Assembly: GCA_031761405.1 (NCBI GenBank)
Contig: JASEVX010000011.1
Coordinates: forward strand, 65,451,217 to 65,515,216
Direction: 5' to 3'
DNA length: 64,000 nucleotides
DNA from: Serripes groenlandicus
Lineage: Eukaryota > Mollusca > Bivalvia > Cardiida > Cardiidae
Shown here: piece by piece, positions 62,501 to 64,000 of the stretch
How positions within the stretch are numbered: the first letter of the stretch is position 1
Layout of the letters: every line of letters starts with the position of its first letter
Made by a program: the position numbers and the translations under genes
Notes under the pieces: generated by a model
Seen by the model: only the letters and a program-made list of their open reading frames with translations
Told to the model about the DNA's origin: nothing
The model's database searches: none

Positions 62501-63935
62501 AAGGTGTGTTTGACCCTTTCCCACATACAGAAGCTTTCTGACACCTCTACAGCAGACAACATTCGAAAACATTGTGGCAAAAGAACTTGCTATCCTGGCA
62601 GCCATGTTTTTCGACGGATCAGATATTTCTACAATCTTGGTAGGGGGGTCGACCATGTTTTTACTGATTAAATATAAGGAAAACTAGCTCCAGCCCTCGT
62701 TAGCTATGCTTTTTAACGGATGGGAATAATTTGAACAATCTTGGTAAAGGGTCACTCAAGGAACAATTGTGCCAATTTTTTTTTTTTCAAATTGGGCCAA
62801 TACTTTTGGACAAGAAGATTTTTAAAGTTTTACCGCTTTTCTCTTTTTATGATGTCACAGCAACCAAAGTTTGTCAAAGAATTAAATTGTCAGGAGAACT
62901 TTGAAAGAGGACCACATAAGGAACATTCCTGTAATTTGTTATTGAAAATGTTCAATTGGTTTTGGAGGAGAAGTACATAGTAGGCAAATGTGAACAGACA
63001 GACAGATAGATACCTCTGTGGGATGGTCAGTAATTACAGTAGGTCATCCTGCACTTCCTGCTCAGGTGAGCTAATAAAAACAACCTATTTCAAAGTGCAA
63101 AAATGTTCTTCTGGAAATTGAAACAATATTCTTCAATCCATGAAACATCCATCTTGACACAAAGGAACAACTCTTTCACTTTCCACCCTTCTGTAATGTT
63201 TTTATTAATTGTCTGCTGTATAGGTGTCAAATATTAAATGTATTAATCCTTTCCCTCATATAGATGCTTCCTGACGCCTCTGCAGCAGACAGCCTTTTGA
63301 AAAACAGTGACAAAAGAAATTGCTCAAAACAAGCAATATCTCCTTCTGCCACAATGTCATCCACTTTTAGTCATAGGTTATCCGTTCAATTATAGATTTT
63401 CTATTTTTTGACAAAATATGTTCAAAGTCGTCTGCTGCAGAATTGTCGTATGAGGGGAAAGGGTTAAGGAAAAGGTTCCCTTTCCCACATACAACAAATG
63501 TGTAGCAGACAATTTTGAAAACATCTTGGCAAAACAAACCAAGGAAATTCACTGTAAATAGAAGGTAAAGTATTTCATGGATTTGTATTCATTTTGGCAA
63601 CAATGCTTTTGAATGTGTTCTGAAGGTCTTTCTTATATAATATCTCACTTAGCACTCATTAATACCTACGCTGTGGGTACTCAAAAGAATCATCTCATTG
63701 AGACGATTCTTTTGATTACCCACAACATAGGTTTTGAAGGTCAAATAAGGATTTTAGATCATGAAAGACCCTACTTATCTAGAGCTCTCTTATTTTGTCG
63801 AGCAATAGAACTAATAGTACAGGAATACTCACCATGTTTGCAACAGCATATTTGTACATCTCAGAATACCATAACGAGTGAGCTTCTTGAAAATCCTTTT
63901 TAAATTTGAATTTTTCATGCGAGGTTGAATTGTCG
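26472..63935 (-). CDS. POLRMT: Mitochondrial RNA polymerase, C-terminal 13 exons (5' end beyond window)
   Basis: Single-subunit, T7-phage-like RNA polymerase that transcribes mitochondrial DNA and makes its replication primers in the matrix. Exons on the minus strand: 63833-63935, 60823-60904, 59597-59708, 57325-57403, 53715-53960, 52160-52243, 48976-49161, 40402-40538, 38383-38481, 33570-33642, 32268-32353, 28170-28231, 26472-26521. All introns are GT-AG and the reading phase is kept at every junction, giving 465 residues plus stop. Motifs in order: DFRGR (template/promoter side), HQDGSCNG (catalytic Asp, human D922), [14 protein letters not shown] (fingers Lys/Tyr), [24 protein letters not shown] (catalytic Asp, human D1151) and terminal VKESIYFFS. 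The length from DFRGR to the stop (about 420) is close to the human protein. The N-terminal PPR and NTE region is not in the window. No disabling change is seen. Confidence 0.97.
26940..27255 (-). repeat. Dispersed repeat (family D1), two copies
   Basis: Two adjacent units with GCCCTGCCCCCTGGTGGCC / GCCCTGCCCCTTGGCGA, then TTTTTGACCAATnACCATG, TTGAAGGAATCTGATAGAGG and GTCACCC. The same family occurs at 37350-38160, 40890-41115, 42060-42780, 47600-47800, 58890-59180 and 62590-63080. Confidence 0.85.
27258..27369 (-). mobile_element. M1 MITE, internally deleted
   Basis: CACTTTCCCTCATACAAC at the left and TATGAGGGAAAGAGTTAA at the right, with only ~75 bases between the subterminal blocks. Confidence 0.85.
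27370..27790 (+). repeat. ~118 bp tandem repeat, 3-4 units
   Basis: Each unit has AAAAACTTGGCAGAAAGGTG, GAGTGCTGATATC and GAGGCCCATTCGACGTTAAC, then CTTTTCCTACATAC. The last part is an M1 left end, so the repeat amplified MITE-edge sequence with its neighbour. An M1 body follows to about 27955. Confidence 0.9.
28170..28231 (-). CDS. POLRMT: POLRMT exon 12
   Basis: [20 protein letters not shown] with split Ile and Gly codons at its ends. VPEKG matches human AVPKPG. Acceptor TATTTCAG|TTTAAA, donor AAAAG|GTATTT. Confidence 0.9.
28262..28545 (+). repeat. Dispersed repeat with GACGGACAGACG tail
   Basis: CTAGAATGGAGTACTCCGCG, GGGGCAATAACTCCGATAT and GAAAAAGTGTGACGGACAGA. A related start and tail occur at 29061-29130. 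Confidence 0.7.
28584..28812 (+). mobile_element. M1 MITE, near full
   Basis: TTAATCCTTCCCCTCATACA to GTGGGAAAGAGTTAA, with hairpin TTGCTCATGATGAGCAA. Confidence 0.9.
28860..29135 (-). mobile_element. SINE-body sequence and repeat tail
   Basis: TTTTACGCCGCTTTCACC, GTTATATCGCAGTGTGTCC, GAGCGCCATGGAGGG and CCCCCGGCCGGGGATTCATA resemble the SINE body and B-box at 53205-53300. The right part resembles 28262-28545. Confidence 0.5.
29268..30011. mobile_element. Cluster of three M1 MITEs
   Basis: 29268-29499 (+, with a poly-A expansion at the hairpin), 29562-29792 (+, near full) and 29789-30011 (+, decayed left end), the last two sharing TTAA. Confidence 0.9.
30238..31692 (+). repeat. 29 bp minisatellite, ~50 units
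   Basis: Contiguous direct repeats of GAGGCCAGCCTGTGTCACCA followed by GTATAGAGC in the intron between POLRMT exons 11 and 12. Variants (GAGTCCAG, GGTATATAGC) are interspersed in mixed higher-order patterns, which suggests unequal exchange. Confidence 0.98.
31945..32100. mobile_element. H1 hairpin element
   Basis: CCTATGTTGTGGGTACTCAA AAGAATCGTCTC pairs with GAGACGTTTTCTTTTGAGTA CCCACAACATAGG, a near-perfect hairpin of about 68 bases at 31976-32043. Confidence 0.85.
32105..32240 (-). mobile_element. M1 MITE remnant near the exon 11 donor
   Basis: CCCTTTCCCACAAATCTGCC at the left and AAAGTTATCTGTTGCAAATG at the right. It ends about 28 bases from the exon. Confidence 0.55.
32268..32353 (-). 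CDS. POLRMT: POLRMT exon 11
   Basis: [20 protein letters not shown] then FFLEYYGE, matching human CREQFVRLHSQPILQDLS. Acceptor AATCCAG, donor GAAAT|GTAAGT. Reading on past the donor meets TAA at once, but the phase 2 join to exon 12 is clearly right. Confidence 0.96.
32525..32712 (+). mobile_element. M1 MITE, decayed
   Basis: CTTTCCCCCACTTGCAGATG to TAAGTGGGAAAGGCTTA. Confidence 0.7.
33030..33552. mobile_element. M1 MITEs downstream of POLRMT exon 10
   Basis: 33030-33258 (-) is near full length, from TTAACCCTTTCCCTCATA to GAGGGTGAGGGTTAA. About 33300-33552 (+) is a decayed copy ending GTGGGAAAGGGTT, 18 bases from the exon 10 donor. Confidence 0.87.
33570..33642 (-). CDS. POLRMT: POLRMT exon 10: second catalytic Asp
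   Basis: [20 protein letters not shown] then IMNK, matching human GLTFVSVHDCFWTHAADV..MNK. The Asp of HDSFW is the second metal ligand. Ser replaces the Cys that follows it in human. Acceptor TTTATAG|AGAAGG lies inside the first unit of a 46 bp minisatellite. Confidence 0.96.
33619..33790 (-). repeat. 46 bp minisatellite including the exon 10 acceptor
   Basis: Four units at 46 bp spacing. On the minus strand each reads TTTATAG then AGAAGGTATCCGGTTTGACA. The lowest-coordinate unit is the real acceptor and exon start; the others are intronic copies with one to four changes. Confidence 0.97.
33810..35720 (+). repeat. ~165 bp satellite, ~11 units
   Basis: Units contain GAGTCTATGTAAAACAAGTG, GACCCCAGGGCTATAATTTG, AACAATCTTGGTAGAGGTCC and ACTAGATGATGCTACATACC. 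It interrupts the 46 bp minisatellite, whose units lie on both sides. The right end TGCATAGGTGAGCTAAAA is a common end of D1-type repeats. Confidence 0.95.
35880..36447 (-). repeat. 46 bp minisatellite, second block (~12 units)
   Basis: Same unit as 33619-33790, here entirely intronic. All units keep the CTATAG/AGAAGG acceptor-like junction on the minus strand with few changes. Confidence 0.97.
36448..36985. other. Intronic stretch, little recognised
   Basis: A unique-looking AT-rich segment followed by the start of a dispersed repeat (AACAAGAGGACCATTATGGT, CCTAAATCGCCCACC) at about 36850. Confidence 0.5.
36990..37270 (+). repeat. Dispersed repeat, copy 2 of 17095-17345
   Basis: Same order of blocks as copy 1. 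The tail is an expanded (GACG/GACA)n tract at 37195-37238. Confidence 0.85.
37350..38165 (+). repeat. D1-type dispersed repeats
   Basis: Several degenerate units with CCTGGTGGCCATG, AACAATCTTGGTTAAGGGTC, ACCCAAGG and TTTTTAAAGTTT. CTCACACC and GTGAGCTAAAA ends are present at about 37690-37720. Confidence 0.7.
38210..38329 (+). mobile_element. M1 MITE fragment near the exon 9 donor
   Basis: GGAGAAATAGTTAATGATGAGC to GTGGGAAAGGGTAA, ending 53 bases from the exon. Confidence 0.75.
38383..38481 (-). CDS. POLRMT: POLRMT exon 9
   Basis: Encodes [20 protein letters not shown] then [11 protein letters not shown]. The [15 protein letters not shown] motif is diagnostic of the T7/mitochondrial polymerase family. 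Acceptor TTTCAG|AATAGT, donor CACAG|GTAATC. Confidence 0.96.
38468..38900. repeat. Tandem duplication spanning the exon 9 acceptor region
   Basis: TTACTATTCTGAAAC, GCAAT-ATGAG-GAT, ATTCATGCA, TTTGGCCCCACGTGAC and CAGATTTGATG occur in the same order at 38474-38600 and 38732-38850. On the minus strand both contain GTTTCAG|AATAGTAA. The left copy is the functional acceptor. Confidence 0.85.
38901..39365. other. Intronic stretch, nothing recognised
   Basis: No repeat family or coding frame I can name. It contains a direct duplication AAAATGGTTCAAAATGGTTC near 39180. Confidence 0.4.
39371..39994 (+). mobile_element. Two near-full M1 MITEs
   Basis: 39371-39602 (TTAACCCTCTCCCTCATACA to TATGAGGGAAAGGGTTAA) and 39776-39994 (a small deletion removes GCTTTCTGAC near the left end). 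Confidence 0.92.
40185..40373 (+). mobile_element. M1 MITE, decayed, near the exon 8 donor
   Basis: CACTTTCCCACATTTATA to CTGCTGCAGATTTGCTGTATG and GTGGAAAAGGGATAA. It ends 28 bases from the exon. Confidence 0.65.
40402..40538 (-). CDS. POLRMT: POLRMT exon 8
   Basis: [20 protein letters not shown] then [11 protein letters not shown], matching human ..W..ESA..I...G..VEWVTPLGIPIIQPY. Acceptor ATTTGTAG|TCATGG, donor AACAG|GTGAGT (phase 2). It joins exon 7 to give ..EIQ|SWF. Confidence 0.95.
40653..40877 (-). mobile_element. M1 MITE
   Basis: TTAACCCTTTCCCTCATACA at the left. The right end has lost part of GAGGGAAAGG (ATATGAAGGCTTAA). Confidence 0.88.
40885..41120 (+). repeat. D1 dispersed repeat
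   Basis: AGAGGGCCATAATGGATTGC, TATAAGGCAAAACAGTCCTG, GGCAGCCATG and TCTGCCCGACACTTTGGGAG. Confidence 0.8.
41121..41930. other. Intronic stretch, nothing recognised
   Basis: AT-rich with short open frames only. No family features were found on either strand. Confidence 0.4.
41934..42047 (-). mobile_element. M1 MITE, right half
   Basis: GTGACAAAAGGAGAAATTGC to TTGAGGGAAAGGGT. Confidence 0.8.
42055..42780 (-). repeat. D1 dispersed repeats, three tandem units
   Basis: AGTGTCAGG-TGATTTTCAA, TTTTGTAGAAATG and TTCCTTCAAGCCAAGTTGAT, with GCCAGGGGGCCAGGGCTAT or near variants, occur three times. The left end starts TTAGCTCCACTGGCTGAAAG. Confidence 0.85.
42781..43284. other. Intronic stretch, nothing clear
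   Basis: Very decayed M1-like words occur at 42838-42930 and 43205-43250 (CAGCAGACAACTTTGAAAA). No coding frame. Confidence 0.4.
43285..43552 (+). mobile_element. tRNA-derived SINE (S1)
   Basis: An A-box-like ACTCAGTTAGTAGAGACACA and a B-box-like GTTGTGAGTTGGAACCCC form the head. The body has CATTTGACGTGACTACCACC and CAGTTGCTTGGAAAGAATG, and the tail is AATTAATCAATCAA. Same family as 54730-55027, opposite strand. Confidence 0.75.
43728..43850. mobile_element. T1 element, right half
   Basis: CAGAAAATCCACAGGTAAAA, GCATTCTTAGGCTGATCC, GGAT and CAATGTTGGTTTGCTCACAG. Confidence 0.75.
43868..44094 (-). mobile_element. M1 MITE, near full
   Basis: TTAACCCTTTCCCCAATACG to TATATGAGGGAAAGGGTTAA. Confidence 0.92.
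44095..44880 (+). repeat. ~130 bp degenerate tandem repeat, ~6 units
   Basis: Each unit carries GTTAACACTCTGGAAGCTGC-like, GAGCATGATGAAACTTTGTC, TTGATGATATCTAG and AAATTAGGTCACTAAGCC blocks in the same order. Confidence 0.8.
45163..47475. mobile_element. TIR element (family T2) with an internal 156 bp tandem array
   Basis: The left end has TATGTCTCCCCCT (45181) and the right end its inverse AGGGGGAGACATA (47463-47475). Between them lie about 13 units of ~156 bp containing GTCGAGACGCGGGTTCTGCA, CGTCGCCTTGATGAGGTGAA, CATGTGACCCAAGTTTCATG and GGAGATATGGAGCGGACACG. A (GACA)n tract lies just before the right end. Because 156 is divisible by three, long minus-strand frames of repeated peptide ([20 protein letters not shown]) stay open. 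These are by-products, not genes. Confidence 0.85.
47600..47800 (+). repeat. D1 dispersed repeat
   Basis: GTATAAGGCAAAACAGCCCC, GCCCCACTAGTGGCCATG, GGCTTGAAGGAATCTAAAAG and AGCCAGACACTTTTGAAG. Confidence 0.8.
47895..48190. mobile_element. M1 MITE fragments
   Basis: 47895-48041 is the right two thirds (+), ending GATGAGGGAAAGGGTTAA. 48065-48190 is a left part (-), starting CATTTCCCACATGCAAC. Confidence 0.8.
48297..48853 (+). mobile_element. Two M1 MITEs
   Basis: 48297-48528 is near full (TTAACCCTTTCCCTCATA to ACGAGGGAAAGGGTTAA). 48644-48853 is more decayed and ends 122 bases from POLRMT exon 7. Confidence 0.9.
48976..49161 (-). CDS. POLRMT: POLRMT exon 7: fingers motif B
   Basis: [17 protein letters not shown] carries the nucleotide-binding Lys and the sugar-selecting Tyr of single-subunit polymerases. 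The exon then runs to ..FKAGKEIQ. Acceptor TTTTCCAG, donor CAG|GTTAGT, phase 0. Confidence 0.97.
49246..50623. mobile_element. T2 element, second copy with internal array
   Basis: Left flank ACTAGAATTGTTTTTGCAAA and CCAACCTAAAAAGCAGACAA, about 8-9 units of the 156 bp repeat with deletions, then the same right end as 45163-47475 (CTCCCCTGTATACAGGGGGA, GACATA). The left TIR TATGTCTCCCCC is missing here. Units read GGGATGGTC and CATGGGTTCTGCACATC where the first copy has CGCGGGTTCTGCACGTC, so the arrays were homogenised separately. Confidence 0.85.
50625..51082. mobile_element. M1 MITEs around an H1 hairpin
   Basis: About 50625-50774 is an M1 right part. 50775-50845 is an H1 hairpin (GTGTGGGTACTCACAGGAAT ... 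TTTGAGTACTTACAACATGG). 50854-51082 is a near-full M1 (+). Confidence 0.85.
51083..51720 (-). repeat. ~150 bp degenerate repeat, ~4-5 units
   Basis: GTCAATGTGACCT, TTTGACCTAGGTC-GTG, AAATAAAGTCGCTAGAGCGA and GTTTCATA recur in order. Confidence 0.7.
51722..51868 (+). repeat. 26 bp minisatellite, 6 units
   Basis: GACGTTGTTTCGTACATATG then TATA is repeated six times with almost no variation. The MYRRCFVH peptide frame across it is an artefact. Confidence 0.97.
52025..52135 (+). mobile_element. M1 MITE remnant near the exon 6 donor
   Basis: AGTGATCTGCTTCAGATTTG and GTTGAAAAAGGTTTAA, ending about 25 bases from the exon. Confidence 0.5.
52160..52243 (-). CDS. POLRMT: POLRMT exon 6
   Basis: 28 codons, [20 protein letters not shown] then AKHYLERK. 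The body is variable but the end LERK| joins directly to |IIKQSVMT of the next exon (human RKVVKQTVMT). Acceptor TTCAACAG, donor AAG|GTATAA. Confidence 0.93.
52265..52528. mobile_element. T1 element
   Basis: TGAGCCTTTCCATGAGAAAA at the left and TTTTCTCGTAATTTGGCTCA at the right form inverted ends. Internal CTGCGCAATGTATCG, CCTGAAACAGAAAATACACA and GGCATGCTTCAGCTGATCC are family blocks. Confidence 0.85.
52616..53100. mobile_element. Two decayed M1 MITEs
   Basis: About 52616-52892 (AATCCTTTCCCTGATGCAG to TTGGAAATGGTTAA) contains a foreign AT-rich insert. About 52918-53098 (ACACTTTCCAACATGCAAC to GTGGGTAAGGGTTAA) is internally deleted. Confidence 0.65.
53205..53462. mobile_element. SINE B-box fragment followed by M1 remnant
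   Basis: CACAGGTTCAAACCCCAGTCG is a B-box-like remnant followed by TTAAAAATGGTAGTAATGGC (shared with about 29000). 53305-53462 is a decayed M1 right portion. Confidence 0.55.
53520..53700 (-). mobile_element. M1 MITE truncated 15 bases from the exon 5 donor
   Basis: CCCATTCCCACTTTCAGC to CTGCAGAGGCGTCA. The terminal ~30 bases are gone where the donor region begins. Confidence 0.75.
53715..53960 (-). CDS. POLRMT: POLRMT exon 5: first catalytic Asp
   Basis: 82 codons, phase 0 at both ends. Begins [11 protein letters not shown] and contains [19 protein letters not shown], the palm motif A with the metal-binding Asp. Later [17 protein letters not shown]. It is flanked by M1 MITE sequence 15 bases downstream of the donor and 21 bases upstream of the acceptor. 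Confidence 0.98.
53982..54186 (-). mobile_element. M1 MITE 21 bases upstream of the exon 5 acceptor
   Basis: TTAACCCTTTCCCTTATAGG to TATGAGGGAAAGGGTTAA, with a deletion removing the hairpin's second arm. Confidence 0.9.
54187..54659. mobile_element. Two more M1 MITEs in chain
   Basis: About 54187-54400 is strongly decayed. 54443-54659 (-) is well preserved at its right end. Confidence 0.8.
54730..55027 (-). mobile_element. tRNA-derived SINE (S1), fullest copy
   Basis: On the minus strand the head reads GGTAGCTCAGTCGGTAGCGA (A box) and GTTGTGAGTTCGAATCCCGG (B box). A ~200 bp body follows, with a (CAAT)n tail seen as TTGATTGATTGATTG at 54731. It is the reference copy for 20590-20885 and 43285-43552. 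Confidence 0.85.
55028..55978 (+). repeat. ~52 bp minisatellite, ~18 units
   Basis: AACAATACCTAAAACCAAAG, CTAAATAGGAACACATGTG and TTGCCTTCCCATAA in each unit. No similarity to a nearby exon boundary is seen. Confidence 0.97.
56025..57322 (-). repeat. ~35 bp minisatellite seeded at the POLRMT exon 4 donor, ~36 units
   Basis: On the minus strand units read TACAATCCCCTCACTGTATG then TATTATCTTCTTGCT. The last four codons of exon 4 and its donor read AACCCACTTACT|GTATGT, which matches the unit. Unit lengths of 30-36 keep a minus-strand frame open from exon 4 for about 200 codons. Predicted peptides ([16 protein letters not shown]) look like membrane proteins but are repeat artefacts. Confidence 0.97.
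57325..57403 (-). CDS. POLRMT: POLRMT exon 4, donor merged with a minisatellite
   Basis: Encodes [20 protein letters not shown] then PLT, matching the human ..DSADQPLTG region. Donor CTTACT|GTATGT. The minisatellite at 56025-57320 starts at this donor and its units repeat AAT-CCC-CT-ACT-GTATGT. Confidence 0.95.
57410..57660 (+). repeat. D1 dispersed repeat
   Basis: GAAAGGGCCATGATGGCCATG, CAAAGTTATCTTGTAGAAGG, TCGCCCAAAG and GGCCAGACACTTTTGTCG. Confidence 0.65.
57661..57737. repeat. Imperfect hairpin
   Basis: GGTTATTGCATCAATATGGG AAAATATTGTGTTGG pairs with CCCAACACAATAGATTCCCA TAATCATGCAATAACC around a 6-base loop. It has the form of a fold-back element end or a tiny MITE. Only one copy is seen. 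Confidence 0.85.
57738..58880. other. Intronic stretch, no gene recognised
   Basis: Longest unexplained stretch inside POLRMT. It contains TGCAATATCA / TGATATTGCA inverted words at about 58790-58835 that echo the hairpin at 57661, so the whole 57661-58840 block might be one element. No coding frame. Confidence 0.4.
58885..59180 (+). repeat. D1 dispersed repeats, two units
   Basis: GTATACGGCAAAACAGCTTA / GACAAAACAGCCCCGCCGTC, each followed by ACCAATCAACATGGCTGGAA-like sequence. Confidence 0.8.
59185..59350 (+). repeat. 54 bp tandem repeat, 3 units
   Basis: AACTTTGACCTAGCGACCTA, GTTTTTGAGCTGACATGA and GGATTGACCATTTTT, three times. Confidence 0.93.
59535..59579 (+). mobile_element. M1 MITE end near the exon 3 donor
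   Basis: AAGTCATCTACTGTAGATTA, TTTGTAG and GTGTAGGGTTAA only, 17 bases from the exon. Confidence 0.7.
59597..59708 (-). CDS. POLRMT: POLRMT exon 3
   Basis: Encodes [20 protein letters not shown] then [16 protein letters not shown], strongly conserved (human ..[15 protein letters not shown]). Acceptor TTTCAG|GTAATG, donor AAAAG|GTATAG. Confidence 0.97.
59869..60160 (-). mobile_element. M1 MITE plus fragment
   Basis: 59869-60092 is near full (TTAACCCTTTCCCTCATACA to TATATGAGGGAAAGGGTTAA). A short M1 piece follows to about 60160. Confidence 0.9.
60207..60431 (+). mobile_element. M1 MITE, moderately decayed
   Basis: TTAGCCCTCTCCGACATACA to ATATGGGAAAGGGTCAA, with hairpin TTGCTCATAAAGAGCAA. Confidence 0.8.
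60656..60817 (+). mobile_element. M1 MITE ending in the exon 2 donor of POLRMT
   Basis: TTAACCCTTTCTGATCAATA to TATGAGGGAAAGGCTTAA, internally deleted. The right TTAA is bases +6 to +9 of the intron following POLRMT visible exon 2 (CAAG|GTCAGTTAAG). Confidence 0.9.
60823..60904 (-). CDS. POLRMT: POLRMT exon 2: DFRGR motif
   Basis: Starts [20 protein letters not shown]. Acceptor TTTTCCAG|TTCC, donor CAAG|GTCAGTTAA (phase 1). The TTAA in this donor is the edge of an M1 MITE. Confidence 0.96.
61205..62025 (-). repeat. ~150 bp tandem repeat, 5-6 units
   Basis: ATAATTAAAGGGCAATAACT, CTAGAGTGACTAAAGCGATA, TGGCTAGTTATCGAACTTG and ACACATTCTGACTAAATTTG, then GTGATGATTGG, in each unit. It ends near GACGCCGCCCGACCACCCA. 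Confidence 0.9.
62030..62510. other. Intronic stretch, little recognised
   Basis: A B-box-like GTGGGCTCAAATCCCAGC at about 62370 hints at a SINE remnant. No gene. Confidence 0.4.
62512..62585 (+). mobile_element. M1 MITE left fragment
   Basis: GACCCTTTCCCACATACAGA, AGCTTTCTGACACCTCTACA and GCAGAC, then cut by D1 repeat sequence. Confidence 0.75.
62590..63085 (+). repeat. D1 dispersed repeats
   Basis: CCTGGCAGCCATGTTTTTCG, ACAATCTTGGTAGGGGG, GGGTCACTCAAGGAACA, and a right end GACAGACAGATAGA ... CAGGTGAGCTAATAAA. Confidence 0.8.
63243..63467 (+). mobile_element. M1 MITE, near full
   Basis: TTAATCCTTTCCCTCATA to TATGAGGGGAAAGGGTTAA. A truncated M1 left end (CCCTTTCCCACATACAAC) follows to about 63600. 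Confidence 0.9.
63640..63795. mobile_element. H1 hairpin element, complete-looking
   Basis: CCTACGCTGTGGGTACTCAA AAGAATCATCTC pairs with GAGACGATTCTTTTGATTAC CCACAACATAGG at 63666-63732. Flanks ATCTCACTTAGCACTCATT and TTATCTAGAGCTCTCTT match 15255-15420. It ends about 40 bases from the donor of POLRMT visible exon 1. Confidence 0.85.
63833..63935 (-). CDS. POLRMT: POLRMT exon 1 of those visible
   Basis: Encodes [20 protein letters not shown] at its end, matching the helix just before the conserved FRD..FW..DFRGR block. Acceptor CATTTTCAG|CGAC, donor ACATG|GTGAGT, ending in phase 0. An alternative upstream CAG (near 63972) keeps an open frame but has a poorer tract. Confidence 0.85.
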
Positions 63936-64000
63936 CTGAAAATGTGTAGAAAGACCGTTAATTTTTCGCTGAACTATTTCTGCTAACATACGTCTGCTTT

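Overview
This is a eukaryotic (animal) window, most likely from a bivalve mollusc. It has two metazoan genes with GT-AG introns, no operons, very dense short TTAA-flanked elements, many minisatellites, and tRNA-derived SINE-like repeats. The bivalve assignment is inferred from repeat style and protein resemblance; it was not tested.

Two protein genes can be supported. (1) On the + strand, 1701-7316, a two-exon class A G-protein-coupled receptor of 681 aa, closest in my reading to the orphan receptor GPR161. (2) On the - strand, from the right edge down to 26472, the C-terminal half of mitochondrial RNA polymerase (POLRMT). Thirteen exons (63935 down to 26472) join with consistent phase at all 12 junctions into 465 residues. 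They include the DFRGR motif, the catalytic-Asp motif HQDGS, the fingers K/Y motif, the second catalytic-Asp motif HDSFWTH and the conserved C-terminal end YFFS-stop. The 5' part of this gene lies beyond the window.

Layout: 1-1100 CT microsatellite and a decayed LINE reverse transcriptase; 1146-7316 the receptor, with a minisatellite-filled intron; 7317-26471 intergenic DNA made of repeats plus an AT-rich, MITE-free island (17.9-19.9 kb); 26472-64000 POLRMT, whose introns hold almost every repeat type seen. The commonest repeat is a ~230 bp MITE with 18 bp inverted ends and TTAA at both sides (a piggyBac-like signature), present in dozens of full or partial copies.

The most unusual signal is how repeats relate to splice sites. 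One minisatellite is built from the donor end of POLRMT exon 4, so the last four codons and the donor recur along an open frame. A second is built from the acceptor and first ~25 bases of POLRMT exon 10, giving about 15 decoy acceptors. A third abuts the receptor exon 2 acceptor and contains a near-identical 66 bp copy of receptor coding sequence. MITE ends also lie within about 55 bp downstream of most donors but almost never near acceptors. The two genes have no visible functional link.
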